Positions 21,140-32,600 of a stretch of 64,000 nucleotides of DNA are shown here, piece by piece. Position 1 is the stretch's first letter. Each line of letters opens with the position of its first letter. Under the pieces are notes generated by a model. That model was not told the DNA's origin, searched no databases, and worked only from the letters and a program-made list of their open reading frames with translations. This stretch comes from Henricia sp. BOLD:AAB3569 (lineage: Eukaryota > Echinodermata > Asteroidea > Spinulosida > Echinasteridae), in NCBI GenBank assembly GCA_037783545.1, contig JBBELK010000564.1, forward strand, positions 248,001 through 312,000, read 5' to 3'. The position numbers and the translations under genes were made by a program.

Positions 21140-21335
21140 TCAAAACCTGGGTTAGTACCAAAGGTAGTGGGTTGGAATCCTGGTCCGGCCCATCCATGGT
21201 GTGTGTATCCTTGAGCAAGGTACTTTGTCACCCATTGCTTCTCTCCACCCAGGGGTAAAATGGGTACCTGGGGAAGGAAACTGCAGACCCGAGCAGTAGT
21301 GGGCTCTATCGCCGGGTAGCCTATACAAAAAAAAA
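21140..21335 (+). repeat. tRNA-derived SINE
   Basis: B-box-like GGGTTGGAATCC, then the core CCTTGAGCAAGGTACTTTG and GGGTAAAATGGGTACCTGG, ending in an A-rich run at about 21326-21335. It shares its core with the SINEs at 8158, 25833 and 55768. The A-box half is decayed. Confidence 0.65.
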
Positions 21336-22022
21336 TGCAGGCTCAAAAGCCAAGGAGTCGGGAGATGAGCGCCCACAGCAAAGCTCGGAAACAGCGCATG
21401 CCCCTGCCTTTCCTTTTACTTTTCCGATTTGATTGGGACTTGACTTGAAACTTGCCATCACAGACTTGGGACTTGAATCGAAACTTGCTCTTCAAGACTT
21501 GAGAATTAAATTAAGACTTGACAACCCGACTGTAGATACGCACATGAACCTTTATAAATACTGAAGTGCCAGCATGTTTTCATTTGGAAGAAGGGCTTGA
21601 AAATGGACTTTCTTTTATATTCGCAGATCTACGCATTGCCATTTGGCCGATCTGTTTAGACAAGGTCGGTGCCTTACAGCAAATATTTTGGCGGCAAAAG
21701 TAACACGTCTGAATTGGATTAATTCAATTTCGAGCCCGGTTGCCGGGGAGACTAACAGGTTTGTTCAGAGCCCCTATTTTTTGAGGGCCCTTCATTGATG
21801 TGATTGTTTCAAAAAGGCCCAGGGCCCAATTTCCACCACCCCCCTTACCCCCCCAACCCCCCTCCCTCCCGAAAAAAAGAAGAATATTCCTTCATTGCAT
21901 CCGTTCATCACTACATGTAAGTTGTCTGTACTGGTTGAGCTCACACCTGAAGTGTGGGATCACAGCTACCCTTTTAAATTAAGACTAACTCATAGCTACA
22001 TGTATTGGACGGGATTACTTAA

Positions 22023-22598
22023 AGGCCCAGTGGATCATTTGCAATGACCCCAAAAAGGTATCAATGAGTTTACAGGGGAAAAGTTCTGAAATAATAATAA
22101 TGATTAGATTTGTATAGCGCACATATCCACCCTGCAGTAAAGTAAAGAGTGAATTAACAGCAACTATCCATTGAAGGGTTTTCGCTCAAAATGATATAAT
22201 TTTACCAGAAAATAATCCGTAAAGATGAAATTATTTAGATCATTTGCAAACGATTTACTTATTTTTGGTTCGCATCTACGCGGTCCAAAATGCATGGGCG
22301 CTGTGTACTCCGTGTGCGTGTTCCAACGCGATGCATTTTTATGGATCGCGCGCACACGCAGTATGTACGCCACAGAGTGCATGACGCAAGCCACATATAG
22401 TACCCCATCAACTGATAACGAATATTTGAAACACCCCGCCAAGACCAGGAAAATGCATATGGATTTTCATGTTTTTTTTTTAACGTGGTACATTTGACAA
22501 AGCTGAAATTTCTTCGGATGAGTTTATTGATGTCTTTCTTTTGATTTATAATGGTTTTATTCGCAGAATCGCTCAAAAACAGATCATCTACAGGGCCT
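22023..22598. mobile_element. TTAA-flanked piggyBac-type non-autonomous element, 576 bp
   Basis: The ends AGGCCCAGTGGATCAT and its near-complement (ATCATCTACAGGGCCT) are flanked by TTAA at 22019-22022 and 22599-22602. Inside are a tatagcgcacatatccaccctgcag block, shared with the hAT element at 29951, and a CATTTGCAAACGATTT palindrome, shared with 35350-35400. No transposase. Confidence 0.8.
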
Positions 22599-22708
22599 TT
22601 AACGTTGGTGGACTTCAGCAATGTTAAATACCTACATGTACCGGTAGTTGGTTTTAAACTCATTCGAGTTCTTCAATATTACTTGAGGATAGGGGTAACA
22701 GTCTAAAG

Positions 22709-22912
22709 GCCTTTTCCCACAAGACAAAATCTCGAGGTGGCCCCAGGGCGAAAAACGCCGGGGTGAAAATAAGCCCCGATTCCCACTTACAAGTCTCACC
22801 CCCAAGATTACTCATTCCCCAGGGCGAATTTAACCCTGCTCGGGACCATGGTTGAAAAATTTGGCCCCGGGGCGAGACACTTTCCCCGGGGCGAAAACTG
22901 TAGTGGGAAAAG
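22709..22912. repeat. GC-rich inverted repeat with CCCCGGGGCGA motifs
   Basis: The ends GGCCTTTTCCCAC and GTGGGAAAAG are complementary. Between them are repeated CCCCAGGGCG / CCCCGGGGCGA blocks, far GC-richer than the surroundings. It looks like a small transposon. No duplication found. Confidence 0.5.
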
Positions 22913-23629
22913 AGCAGGGGAGAGTTCTCACTTGTTCAAGTGAGGGATGAGGTGCCGATCTCTATTAATTTTTCCCGCTCAAAGTTTGAACGTAATGTAC
23001 AATTTTACCATATATGTGCAACTTATCAAATCCTCGCATACTTATTACATTACTAATACCGGAACATATACGTATGTATGTAGTCAAGGACCACATAGAG
23101 ACTGCATGCAGTCCCAGTCAGGGCCCAAAATCCCTGAACCTCATCCGCATGGCTGGAATGATTGAGCAGTTAATCTTGCCTGACGGAACCGGCTTTGATT
23201 TGTCTTGATTAAAGAAATTCAAATTGAATGCTCAGAGGAGCAAGCATGGATCATAAATAGAGGTGGTGGGTGATGGGGCAGGGGGAGGGGGAGAAAAGGG
23301 ATGGCAGGGGGAGGGGGAAGTTAGAGGTGTAGGTCTGAAGCAAGGGTTTTCTGACTGGCATCTCCATTGGGCAACTCAGTACATGTACATGTACAATGTA
23401 CAGTATGACTGGATATACCTGTACATGGGAAACTCCACTGTTACTTGGACTAGTTAAACTTCCTATACAGGCCATTTGTCCCTCTTCACAAATAACATGA
23501 AATATTTTCCGTTTGTGTGTAAAAAATAATTAGGAAATAAAAGTGGGTTTGGCCAGTCTAAAACATACGTTTAATACCGGCTAGGAACTTAGAAAAATGA
23601 TAATGGTCTGGGCCGCAAGCAAGGGCCAT

Positions 23630-23975
23630 CATCTAGGCTACTACGTGTAGCTGGTTTTAAACGTATTATTTAAGACTCGTCAAACCTACTTTTATTCCCA
23701 TTGATAAATGCCTTTTTGTGTAAATAAGTAACACTCACCAAAATTCTTTGATAATCTTGTCAATTTGTCATGTTTTGCATCACTTTTCTACATGCATGAC
23801 ATGCATCACGTTCGTTCAAACTGCTGTGCATTGAGTTGTTTTTGTTTGAAGCGCATGTTACGCGTAATGCTGGCCGGTTAATTGTCACAGTGCACATTTT
23901 GCTTTCGAGGGAGTGCAGTTTCTTTGTGCGTGTGCGTGTTCCATATGCACTGATTAGGGTGCAGGCTAACAAGTG
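23630..23975. repeat. Diverged relative of the 27.4-kb element interior
   Basis: Aligns by eye with 27390-27695: TTTTAAACG, ACCTACTTTTATTCCC, TTTTTGTGTAAA, CGCATGTTACGCGTAATGC, GCACATTTTGCTTTCGAG and GTGCGTGTGCGTGTT occur in the same order. No terminal repeats could be placed for this copy. Confidence 0.55.
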
Positions 23976-24722
23976 TTTAAGACTGGCCTTTATCGTCCTT
24001 TTAAGACTTGCCATGTGACGTGCTCCCAGTCAATAAGGGATGAGTAAATTTGTCCAAGGTATTTATGAATGGGTAAATATAAATGAGAAATTATCTACCA
24101 AATTCATCCACTGTAGTGCATGATGCACACATGTCAAATTGCCTCCGTGTCACGCCAATCTGCCTTTTTCAGTCGAGGCCCCATCAATCGAATATTAAAA
24201 TCACTAGGGCCTACTCGATCATTGCAGATGTTGAACAGACTTTTATTTTGGCTTCCATGGATGAACTGTGGCCAATTTTCACAGTGGCCTTGAAGCGTAG
24301 TCACATATTGTGTCCAGATTTTGTGTGTGTCTGGATTTCGGGTCAAATTGTTTTCAAAATGTGTTTGTTCGTTTGTGCACACTTGCGTATTAATTTGAGG
24401 TTTACACCGTGCATGTACATGTACATGTACACGCAAGACTAACAACCAGAGGGACGAAAGTGTATGTGGAAGCCGGCAGTTGTGAACCTACATTGTACGT
24501 AGTGAACAGTGATGCACTGCAAGTTGTCCTGAACGGAGTGAGCTGTCGCGTGCATTTCGAGCAGCCACACGCACAGCAAGCATTCACACACAGCCAGCAG
24601 TACATTGTATCAAGACACAGAATACACACATGTAAAAGCTGCATGCACAGCGAACAACTGCGCACAGCCATCCTTTTCACAAATTACGGTGTACATTATG
24701 CATGGTGCACTGTATATATTGC

Positions 24723-25348
24723 ATTTGATATATTATTTTCCTACATTAAATCCAATTTAATAATAAATATCTATAAATGTCTTACTGGTGACAGAACTTT
24801 TTTGGTCGAGTGTATATCAAATTTGAGCTGAACATATCCCTCAAAGGAATAGAGGCAGAGAGATCATGATGGCAAGCTTCACTGAACAGGAATGCAACAA
24901 AGGAGTATGTGGGGTCTGAATGAAAAACACCAAACAACAATGCAACTTGTGATTTTAGCAATTTGTGCACAGACAATTAGGAAATTTTTAAGTGAGTTTG
25001 GATTTATCAATGTCTTGTCAAAAACATCCAAATCAAAATGGTTAAATTGTCCAATCTGAATCGTGCCATTGTAATAGGTATGGTGGAAGCAAAATACTGA
25101 ACTGTAACTCCCCTTGCCTGAGTGCAATAAAGTTGACATCGTTGTTTTTTGGTGTTTTTCATTCTGACCCCACACTCCTTTGTTGCATTCCTGTTCCGTG
25201 AAGCTTGCCATCATGGACTCCGTTGAGCTCTATTCCTTTGAGTGATATGTTCAGCTAAAATTTGATATAGTATTTTCCTACATTAAATCCAATTTCATAA
25301 TATATCTACAAATGTCTTACTGGTGACAGAACTTTTTGGTCGAGTGTA
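24723..25348. mobile_element. Foldback element flanked by about 90-bp direct repeats
   Basis: Direct repeats at 24723-24814 and 25260-25348 (atttgatata...gtcgagtgta) enclose an inverted repeat whose arms, about 128 bp each, are 24815-24942 and 25137-25268. The arms carry GAACATATC, GGCAAGCTTCACTGAACAGG and TTGCATTCCTGTTC-type motifs. The loop of about 195 bp is unique. The arrangement (direct repeat, inverted arm, loop, arm, direct repeat) does not fit a simple MITE. Small differences between the repeats suggest an old event. Confidence 0.75.
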
Positions 25349-25832
25349 CAAGTAAGACCGAACGATCCCATTTTAATTAATCAAACCAATCCAGAAGAGA
25401 GATTAAATCCACAAGGTCACATCCCTACCCAAGATTTTAATCAAGTCCCTTTAGAATAATCTGTCAAAAGATCAAGGATAATCAGCAACAAGAGTACGCA
25501 ATTAACGTAACGCCTTTTGAGAGAAGGCTGACCAATGATTACTTTGTTTGCAAGGCTTTCAAGGCTGATCATCAATCCTACATACAGTACAATAAAGTGT
25601 GCACTTGGAGCACTTGGGAGTAGTTCTCTTTAAACTAATTGCACCCTTTGGCTTACACTGGTCAGTTAATGACATTCATAACACTATGAACATCCAACCT
25701 GTGTTGAAATCAGCACGGTTCCTTCCCGTGTAGACTTTTTAAAATTTCAACAAGGGTCAAATTGGATACGTTTTCACACTACTAAACGCAACACCAGCAT
25801 TTGTCAGCCCAAATGGCCAACGTACATGTAGT
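25349..25832. other. Intronic, nothing recognised
   Basis: AT-rich spacer. GTGTTGAAA and CACGGTT-type motifs near 25700 resemble those at 26390-26460, on the other side of the SINE, so the SINE may interrupt an older repeat. Confidence 0.35.
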
Positions 25833-26190
25833 GGGGTGTTATGGCCGAGCGGTCTAGCGCGTCAAACTCAAGTTCCTGTGCCAGTACTAGAATGTGGGTT
25901 CGATTCCGGGCCGTGGCACTTGTGCTCTTGAGCAAGGCACTTAATCACACTTGTTCCGTCCTTCGGAAGGAATGTAAAGCCGTTGGTCCAGTGTGTTACA
26001 TGTAACGCACTTTAAAGATCCCAGAGCATTCTTTCATGAAGAGCAAGGGGAGGGATTCCCCGGTGTCTCTGGCCGTTATTAATTCAACTTAGAAGTTGAT
26101 AGTTATTCGAATATCTATGTTAATTGATCCAATTCCTGTAATTGGCGGTTCTTCCGCTGTTGGATGTGGTGAATAAATAAATAAATAAAT
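25833..26190 (+). repeat. tRNA-Leu/Ser-derived SINE, most complete copy
   Basis: The head has an A box (TGGCCGAGCGGTCTAGCGCG), a spacer with a long variable arm and a B box (GGGTTCGATTCC). The body reads GTGCTCTTGAGCAAGGCACTT, CCGTCCTTCGGAAGGAATG, AAAGCCGTTGGTCCAGTG, CTTTAAAGATCCCAGAG and TTCCCCGGTGTCTCTGGCC. It ends in an AAAT-type repeat tail (AATAAATAAATAAAT). The second full body copy is at 55768-56101. Confidence 0.85.
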
Positions 26191-26544
26191 ACCTCCCTTC
26201 ACTCCATGTCAGCCTTTTGTCCAATTTTGGGCCCGATTTATCGGACATACCGGTAATAAAGAACAAAGTTGTAATAAGTTTAGCACGGTAAAAATATGTA
26301 CACGAACTGCACTTAATAACGCGCGAAAAATGCAAACCAGCATTTACTACAGTGCAATGCAAACTTAACCCGGAGGCGTTCAGACTTTGGTTTTCAACAC
26401 GTGTCGAACTTCTCTACTTGGGTCGAGGTGGGTTAGTTTCAACACGGGTCGAGCCGTGTTGAAATGTTGCATTGTAAAAAGTTAACACGTGCATGTCGGA
26501 CCCGTGTACAACACGAAGATTTTCATAGTGTGAAAAGGCCTTAA

Positions 26545-26677
26545 AGGCACAGGCTCGTCGGCAATGCGCGCGCGCCAAATTCGTGCCACGAAATACACAG
26601 CTCCATGCCTTTGCTACGGAGCTGCATATTTCATGGCACAAATTTGGCACGCGCGCATTGCTGACGAGCCTGTACCT
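26545..26677. mobile_element. TTAA MITE family P, copy 3
   Basis: 133 bp, same length as copy 1, flanked by TTAA at 26541-26544 and 26678-26681. Its left flank GTGTGAAAAGGCC is the end of another, poorly bounded, inverted-repeat element. Confidence 0.85.
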
Positions 26678-26679
26678 TT

Positions 26680-26810
26680 AAAGCTTTGTCTGCATTAATT
26701 GGACTAATTTTGGTAAAACTTACTGAGATTGTCGTAAATTTTACCAAATTTATTCCAATGTGGACGGCTGGAAAACACCAAAAATTGTAAAGTTTTGACT
26801 GTCAATTGCA
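26680..26810. mobile_element. Truncated Harbinger-like MITE, family H
   Basis: Begins AAAGCTTTGTCTGCATTAATTGG and continues with GGTAAAACTTACTGAGA, TTACCAAATTTATTCCAATG. This is the left end of family H, lacking the right half. Confidence 0.5.
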
Positions 26811-27209
26811 AGTTTGACGCTCCATCACTGTAATTTTTACAGGACGAGCTGGGTCGCGGAAGAATTACATTGCCAGTGTTTACATTGCAGTATTTACACC
26901 ATGTATCAATTCACTTTCAATCCGCATTTCCAAGATAAAGTTGGCTTAAAGTGGGAGGTTAAATTTGATTACAACACTGCATTTGTATGCAACGGCACTT
27001 GTCCAAACCTGACCTAAACTAAACAGAGTTAGAAATTTTAAAGCACGGTGAACTTCGTCATTTGTCAATTCTGACTTAATTAAGCAACTGCTGGAATGGG
27101 AAATTATTAAATGATGTATGTGTGCACTTCCGACATTCTGTATTTAATTGAACGTTTGTCAATGTACCGCAATGCCTTTGGCTACATGTACATATGTTCA
27201 AACACCATG

Positions 27210-27778
27210 TAATAGACCAATCCAGTAAGCTCCGCCCAATTTGGAGTTTACCAATCACAGCCTCAGGTTGAGGTAACCAAAAAGTGGATCTCCATTTTGG
27301 TTACCCGAGTCCTCAATTTTGTGCACAGAGCTACGGCAAAGGCAGCACGAGTGATGCAAAAACACCATAAACATCATTTTTATTAGCGCAGAGGAGGCTA
27401 GCGGGTTTAAAACGGATTGTATAAGACTATCCTTACCTACTTTTAATCCCTTCATAAATGTGTTTTTGTGTAAACGTGAAAAACTTAGCTTGTCGTTTTG
27501 CTAAGTTGTGCATTCACTTCGTTTTAGATGTGTGTCGAGATGTTTTTGTTCAATGGCGCGCGTTACGCGTATTGCAGGCGTGTTGTACGTGCACGCCTAC
27601 GACCGGATACTTAAGCGCACATTTTGCTTTCGAGCGTGCAATTTCTATGTGCGTGTGCATGTTTCAATACGCGCTGACCAGGGCGCGGCCACGCAACTCT
27701 ACTGCACACGTGCATTGCACGTGTGGCATGTTGCTAGGCAATTTCTAAGTGGGCGGAGCTTACTGGATCGGTCTATTA
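27210..27778. mobile_element. 569-bp element with CCAATCCAGTAAGCTCCGCCCA ends
   Basis: Terminal inverted repeat TAATAGACCAATCCAGTAAG / CTTACTGGATCGGTCTATTA, with TCCGCCCA/TGGGCGGA continuing inward. The interior is homologous to 23630-23975 and includes a CpG-rich block (GGCGCGCGTTACGCG). It directly precedes the TTAA element at 27790. Confidence 0.7.
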
Positions 27779-27789
27779 TAAAGCATTAA

Positions 27790-28341
27790 AGGGCCCGAAA
27801 TGCTCAATAACTTTATGCACAGTTTTTGCTGCATATGAAGGATTACTTGCATAGAAAGACAATACTACTGTTCATTTTGATGCCCCATGAATAAAAAGTG
27901 ACATTTTTCAACTTTGAAAATTTCTTCACATAAAATCACAGAAAGAGGGCGCTGTTTGAGGCATGTCACTTTAGGAACACACGGCAGAAAAGCAAAGATT
28001 AAACATAAGACTTCAAACTGGAATTGTGGAAAAATGCTGCAGTTTCCAGCCTTAGTTTTTTCATGGTTTGCAACAGGCAACATGTAAAACAAACCTAAAC
28101 CGTCATGGGTTACAAAAGTTTCAGCAAGTTGGAGAAATTGTGGAAACATTTGTGCACAGTTGAATGAGATTTTTCCAGTGCTTTCCTAATGTGACATCAC
28201 CACTTTGCTCATGCATATATATGTACATTTTAATTAGCATAAACATCAAAAACTTCCAAGTAGGGTTTTTATGATTGTAAATTAATGGACTAATTCCATA
28301 GCACAGATTTCATTGATAAAAAACACCATTTCAGGGGCCCT
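27790..28341. mobile_element. TTAA-flanked element with AGGGCCC ends, 552 bp
   Basis: Starts AGGGCCCGAAATG and ends CATTTCAGGGGCCCT, with TTAA at 27786-27789 and 28342-28345. The ends resemble those of 22023-22598, so both may use the same piggyBac-type machinery. No coding content. Confidence 0.75.
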
Positions 28342-28345
28342 TTAA

Positions 28346-29250
28346 AAGTGAAAATATAGTCTCTCACAGCTGGGGTTGGTCGTAAAATTAAAACATTACT
28401 GTGCTTTCAGGAGTCCTTTTCAGGAGTACCAAATCCATGGCAACTTGCCGAACCCTTTGTAATTTTGCCACAGGTTTGGCGAGTTGCGATGGAATTGACC
28501 CCAAACACCATTGCAAGTGCAGCAAAGTGTTATATTTGTAACTTGTCATGTACATGTACTCGAACTTCTGTTTATTAAGAGTGCACTTTCGTCCACGATT
28601 GAACCACCCAATGAGGTGGTTCAAATTACTATTTTAGCAGCAAGATAAAACCGATGTGGTACAACTTAAAAAATTGTTCATGCACCAAGTCAGTAAAAAA
28701 AAGTTGCACAGAAACGAGTGTGTGTAGGGTGTAGTGTTAATTGTACATCTTATGGTACACGTCCAAAGAGTCAGAGCAATTCGCACTTCTTGCACCAAAA
28801 TTTCAATCCGCGCAAGCATTTGTTCAAAAACATTTTATTTCCAGAAGCACATTTGTATTTCCTTACATCAAATCAATAAAACAAGTTGGATGGATTTCAA
28901 GTTGGTTTTTAATTTTCAAAACTGCTCTACTTGTTCCGACTTATAAGTAGAACATTCTTCCGTGTGGAAATGAGACGACAATTCCTGTTCGAGTTTTAAT
29001 GACGGCGAAAATGATGCTAAGAAAACACGGCTGGGATTTCGTGGCTGTTATGACAGTCGAGTCAATGGCCCGCGTTGCTCCGTCAGTCAGTGCTTGAAAT
29101 CAGAACGTGTATGCCCACTCGGCCAATTAGGTTTGTGGGATGGCCTGGAGGCAACCACTCAACTCTATAAATTGCATATGTCTTGCCGTCATCTCAGCAA
29201 TTTTTTCTTTTTTTTTCAATTTCAACATGTTAAAGGATGGAGATCAGGGA
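28346..29250. other. Intronic, nothing recognised
   Basis: No exon, RNA gene or repeat boundary seen. A T-rich run lies near 29200-29218. Confidence 0.4.
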
Positions 29251-29690
29251 TTTAAAGGCAGTATACATCATTGGTAATCTCGAAAATCAGAAATGTTCAC
29301 AGATTTACGCCCAACTTACACAATATAAACATGCATGATGACCGCAGAAGACTTCCCCTGAAATGGTTTTCTCTGAAGTGCTATAGTCTTTGAGAAATGA
29401 GTAAAACAATTAGTTTTCGTCTCATGAGACGAAAATTCAATTCGCCCTAAAACCATTTCGCCCAAGTGCCATTTCGCCCCAAACCACTTCGCCCGAATGC
29501 CATTTTTCCCCAAATTACTTCGTCCAAACACTACATCGCCCAAATGCCACTTCGCCCCAAAACCACTTCGTGCACAGGCCGTGGTTTAGAGCGAAATAGT
29601 TCAGGGCGAAGTGGTTTGGGGGCGAAATGACTGCAAACACTTTTTTGACCGTTTTCTCAAAAGTTAGACGAAGTACGGAGCTGGTTTTTG
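29251..29690. mobile_element. Family C element with internal TTCGCCC minisatellite, copy 1
   Basis: Left part TTGGTAATCTCGAAAATCAG, then GTCTCATGAGACGAAAATT, then a run of about eight CCACTTCGCCC-like units alternating AAACCA and AATGCCA spacers, then the inverted form, then TTTTCTCAAAAGTTAGACGAAG. Related copies at 33140-33603 and 43733-44165 have fewer units. The right end is missing here. Confidence 0.65.
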
Positions 29691-29950
29691 CAAACAGCAG
29701 GCTTGAGATAGTGAGAGAAAATGCCTGTGGCAATGGGTCATTAAGCGCAGTGCAGTCACGCCGCAAAGGACAAATCAATCTGGTTAGGGTGTGTAAATTA
29801 TAGGCCACTGGCAAATTGCAACAACTGCAAATAGTAACATTGGAAGACTCCACGATATTGTATTTATGCCAGCAGGAATTCTCAGCTTGAAAATTGACTG
29901 CGAGCACACTACGTACATTGTTATGTACCTGCAGTACATGTATATCAGTG

Positions 29951-30973
29951 TAGTGGTGTGCCAAACAAATATTCGATTATTCGATTATCGATTATGTACA
30001 AATCAGTCCAGACCAAACTAAACATTTCATCCAGTTCGGAAGTGTTTTAGAATGAATAATAATAATAAGAACTCTGGATGCCGCAATATGGCGACATTTT
30101 GGGAAGACTCTCCCCTGGGACCACCGAAATTTCGGCAAGAATCACTCAAAATGACACCTTATTTTTCTACCCGAAGCTTCCAAAGATGGTCACAGACCTA
30201 AGAGAGACGGTTCTAGACCCAATAAAAATGGTTCTCGATTTTAAAATTATGGTTTTTGACCTAAAAAAATGATTAAAAAAAACAAATATTAGGGCGACAC
30301 CAAAATGTCGCCCTATTGAGCGTGTCGCCCTAATATAGCTTTTTTACACACAAATTGACATCCATAGTTTTTATATAGCGCACATATCCACCCTGCAGGG
30401 TGCTCAAGGCGCTGTATCCTGTAGGTGAATTACAGGATGTTTTTATTGAATAATGCAGCCCTATTCGTTTGCCAAAACATCCGCTTTGTTTGATGTCACA
30501 ATTTTGGACCTACCGGTATGGTTTGTACAGGGGACTTATGGTTTTTATAGGGCGAAGCCAACATTAATTCATGCAAAAATCTAAAAAGTGTATCGCCCCC
30601 AACCCTAGACCTCACATTTTAATTTGCATTTAATGGAGCCCGCCCATTCAGTTTTTCCCGTAAAGTAAGCCTCAAACCATAATTTCAATGTTGTAACTTG
30701 TACACTATAGACTCTTACATGTAGCTACATGTACATGTAGCATGGCTAGAAGCAAATCGAGCATGCAATTAGGCAGCTGATTCGGCATCAAAGAACACTG
30801 CTGGAAGAATCAAAAACATCTTGCATAACACACGCGAGAAGTTCACTCCGAACAAGATTAGGTTCGGATAACACTGCAAAAAATTGGGTGGAAATTTTTT
30901 TAAAAGTTCACAGATCGAATATCGAATCGAAAAAAATTATATAATTTTGAATAGTCAATTATGCACAGGCCTA
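29951..30973. mobile_element. hAT-type non-autonomous element with 8-bp duplication
   Basis: Starts TAGTGGTGTGCC and ends GCACAGGCCTA, with exact 8-bp duplications TATCAGTG at 29943-29950 and 30974-30981, diagnostic of hAT. ATTCGATTATTCGATTATCG and GAATATCGAATCGAAAA lie just inside the ends. The interior holds a small GGGCGACAC palindrome (30291-30340) and a tatagcgcacatatccaccctgcag block. No transposase. Confidence 0.85.
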
Positions 30974-30981
30974 TATCAGTG

Positions 30982-32093
30982 TACCTTGTTTCCCAGAAAA
31001 TGTCCTTTATGTTTTACAAATTAGTTTAAGTCCGGATACAGCATTAAAAAAGTATCGTACATGTAGGCCTAGTACATTACTGCGAGTCCAAAAGTTGTTT
31101 CCACAGTAGTGTCTGATAAGCCTCAAGAGTGTTGCCAATAAAACCTTTCACTGTTATCGAGGCCATATTGCTCACTGGGCCAAAGAAGACACATTGCTAC
31201 GTTTGTTCGCAAGTTCAGTGGAATATTTTTCTGTTAGGCCAAAAAAAAAAGAGAACTACATGTATGTTTAGCGTTAGCGCAGGCATCACTTTCAATCATG
31301 TGCGTCAAACCTTTTTTTTCTTCATAAACAATGAACGTAGACACGCACCGTCTTGTCAAGCTGCTGTTGACAGCAATCGATTCTCGAACTTCACTACGAC
31401 ATGTACGTTGTTGTCTTTTCCCTGTACTTTTAACCACAATGCTCCTAGATTTTGGCAGGCTTTCGAGTCAAAGTGTTTTATTATACTTTTGTCAGTCCAA
31501 CTTGGATAGGGTTGTTTTGTTTAGTTTATTTTGGAATTGTATGTTGTATGTTTGTATTTTGTACCTTGTTGTTGAAGGCCGAATAAATAATAATAATAAT
31601 AATAATGCCCAGCCTCCGTAAGTGCCTTCATATCAACTTGACTTTATTGCTTGAAATCCACTTACAAAAAAAAAACACCCAAAAAAACCCATGTCACTGC
31701 ATCATTTTGGGAGACTTCAACTTGCGCTAAAAACATACTTGTACACATGTAGTTCACTGAATATTTGTTACTATCCACCCAAGCACACAGCAACTCGTGT
31801 TCGAACTGCCATGTGAATAAGATATTATTGACAACCGTGAAAGGATTTATTCTGCACCTCTTTCACAATGTTGCACGATTTCACACAAATTCAGTACGAC
31901 TTTGAAGTTTTTTTTGCGGGGAGGGGGAGGTTAAGGCACACTTTTCTGTGATTTCTTGCGAATAAATTATTTCTCGTGATTTGGAGTTATTATGGTTATA
32001 GGCATTATGATTTTTACATGACCTTTAAGCGTGCCTGATGAGGTTTGTTTTACCCTTCCTCGAGACACTAAGAAAAACTTTAAATTATAGTGT
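30982..32093. repeat. Dispersed repeat ending in an (AAT)n tail
   Basis: 31120-31740 shares TTTAGCGTTAGCGCAGGCATCAC, ACTTTATTG and CATCATTTTGGGA with 33905-34098. At about 31560-31606 it carries GTACCTTGTTGTTGAAGGCCG followed by an (AAT)n run, resembling the tail of a non-LTR element. No reverse transcriptase domain was found. The remainder of this stretch is unremarkable. Confidence 0.4.
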
Positions 32094-32163
32094 GCTCAGA
32101 TGGGACTCGAGCCCACAACCTCCTGCATACTAGGCAGATGTCTTAACCACTCGACCACCGAGC
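32094..32163 (-). tRNA. tRNA-Thr(AGT)-like sequence, gene or pseudogene
   Basis: The minus strand folds as a cloverleaf. Acceptor GCTCGGT/..TGAGC has six of seven pairs; the A box is TGGTCGAGTGG. The anticodon stem TCTGC/GCAGG has loop CTAGTAT (T33 present, anticodon AGT, Thr). The T stem GTGGG/CCCAT holds loop CTCGAGT. Human tRNA-Thr(AGT) has a very similar TCTAGTA loop region. Length is about 70 nt, slightly short. A TTTTT run follows about 18 nt downstream. It could be an active tRNA gene, a pseudogene or the head of a SINE. Confidence 0.5.
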
Positions 32164-32274
32164 TTCTTACAACATCTTAATTACTGTGACTTCCCACTAC
32201 GGTACCTACCCTTGCACACCAAGCGACTTTTTCATATCATAAATAGAGTCTGCAAACATCAAGAGAAATCTTTA

Positions 32275-32600
32275 GAAATCTTGGGGCAAGCCGGGAAGGG
32301 GTTTGGGGCGTATCTTAAACATGTTACGGTAAATGATCTCTGGGAGGGGTGGTTATCTCATTGAAGGGTTTATCCCTCTGTAGGGCTTGCTAAGCTCACG
32401 TGATAGCCAATCCCAATCAGTGAGGAACAACTGCAATACCGTGATTCGAGACCACCAGTTGGCTTCATAGCTCAATTGGTAGGCCCGCGGTTCGAATTCC
32501 AGTTGAGTCAAGTTGCTTTTCACTGCATCCAGAATTCTCAAAAACATGGACATTTGTATCAAATTTATTTACCTCGACAGTCCCTGGGTCATAATCCCTA
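32275..32600 (+). repeat. Dispersed repeat with internal tRNA-like segment, copy 2
   Basis: Plus-orientation copy of the 12100-12455 repeat. The tRNA-like part at 32461-32510 keeps GGCTTCATAGCTCAATTGG and the B box GGTTCGAATTCC but lacks the anticodon arm. Sequence both before and after this segment is shared with copy 1. Confidence 0.6.

Noticed and set aside
31705-31735. ILGDFN-like words resembling a LINE endonuclease motif
   Set aside because: Isolated from any other endonuclease or reverse transcriptase motif. The same stretch at 34070-34095 lacks the GDFN reading, so it belongs to an unrelated dispersed repeat.
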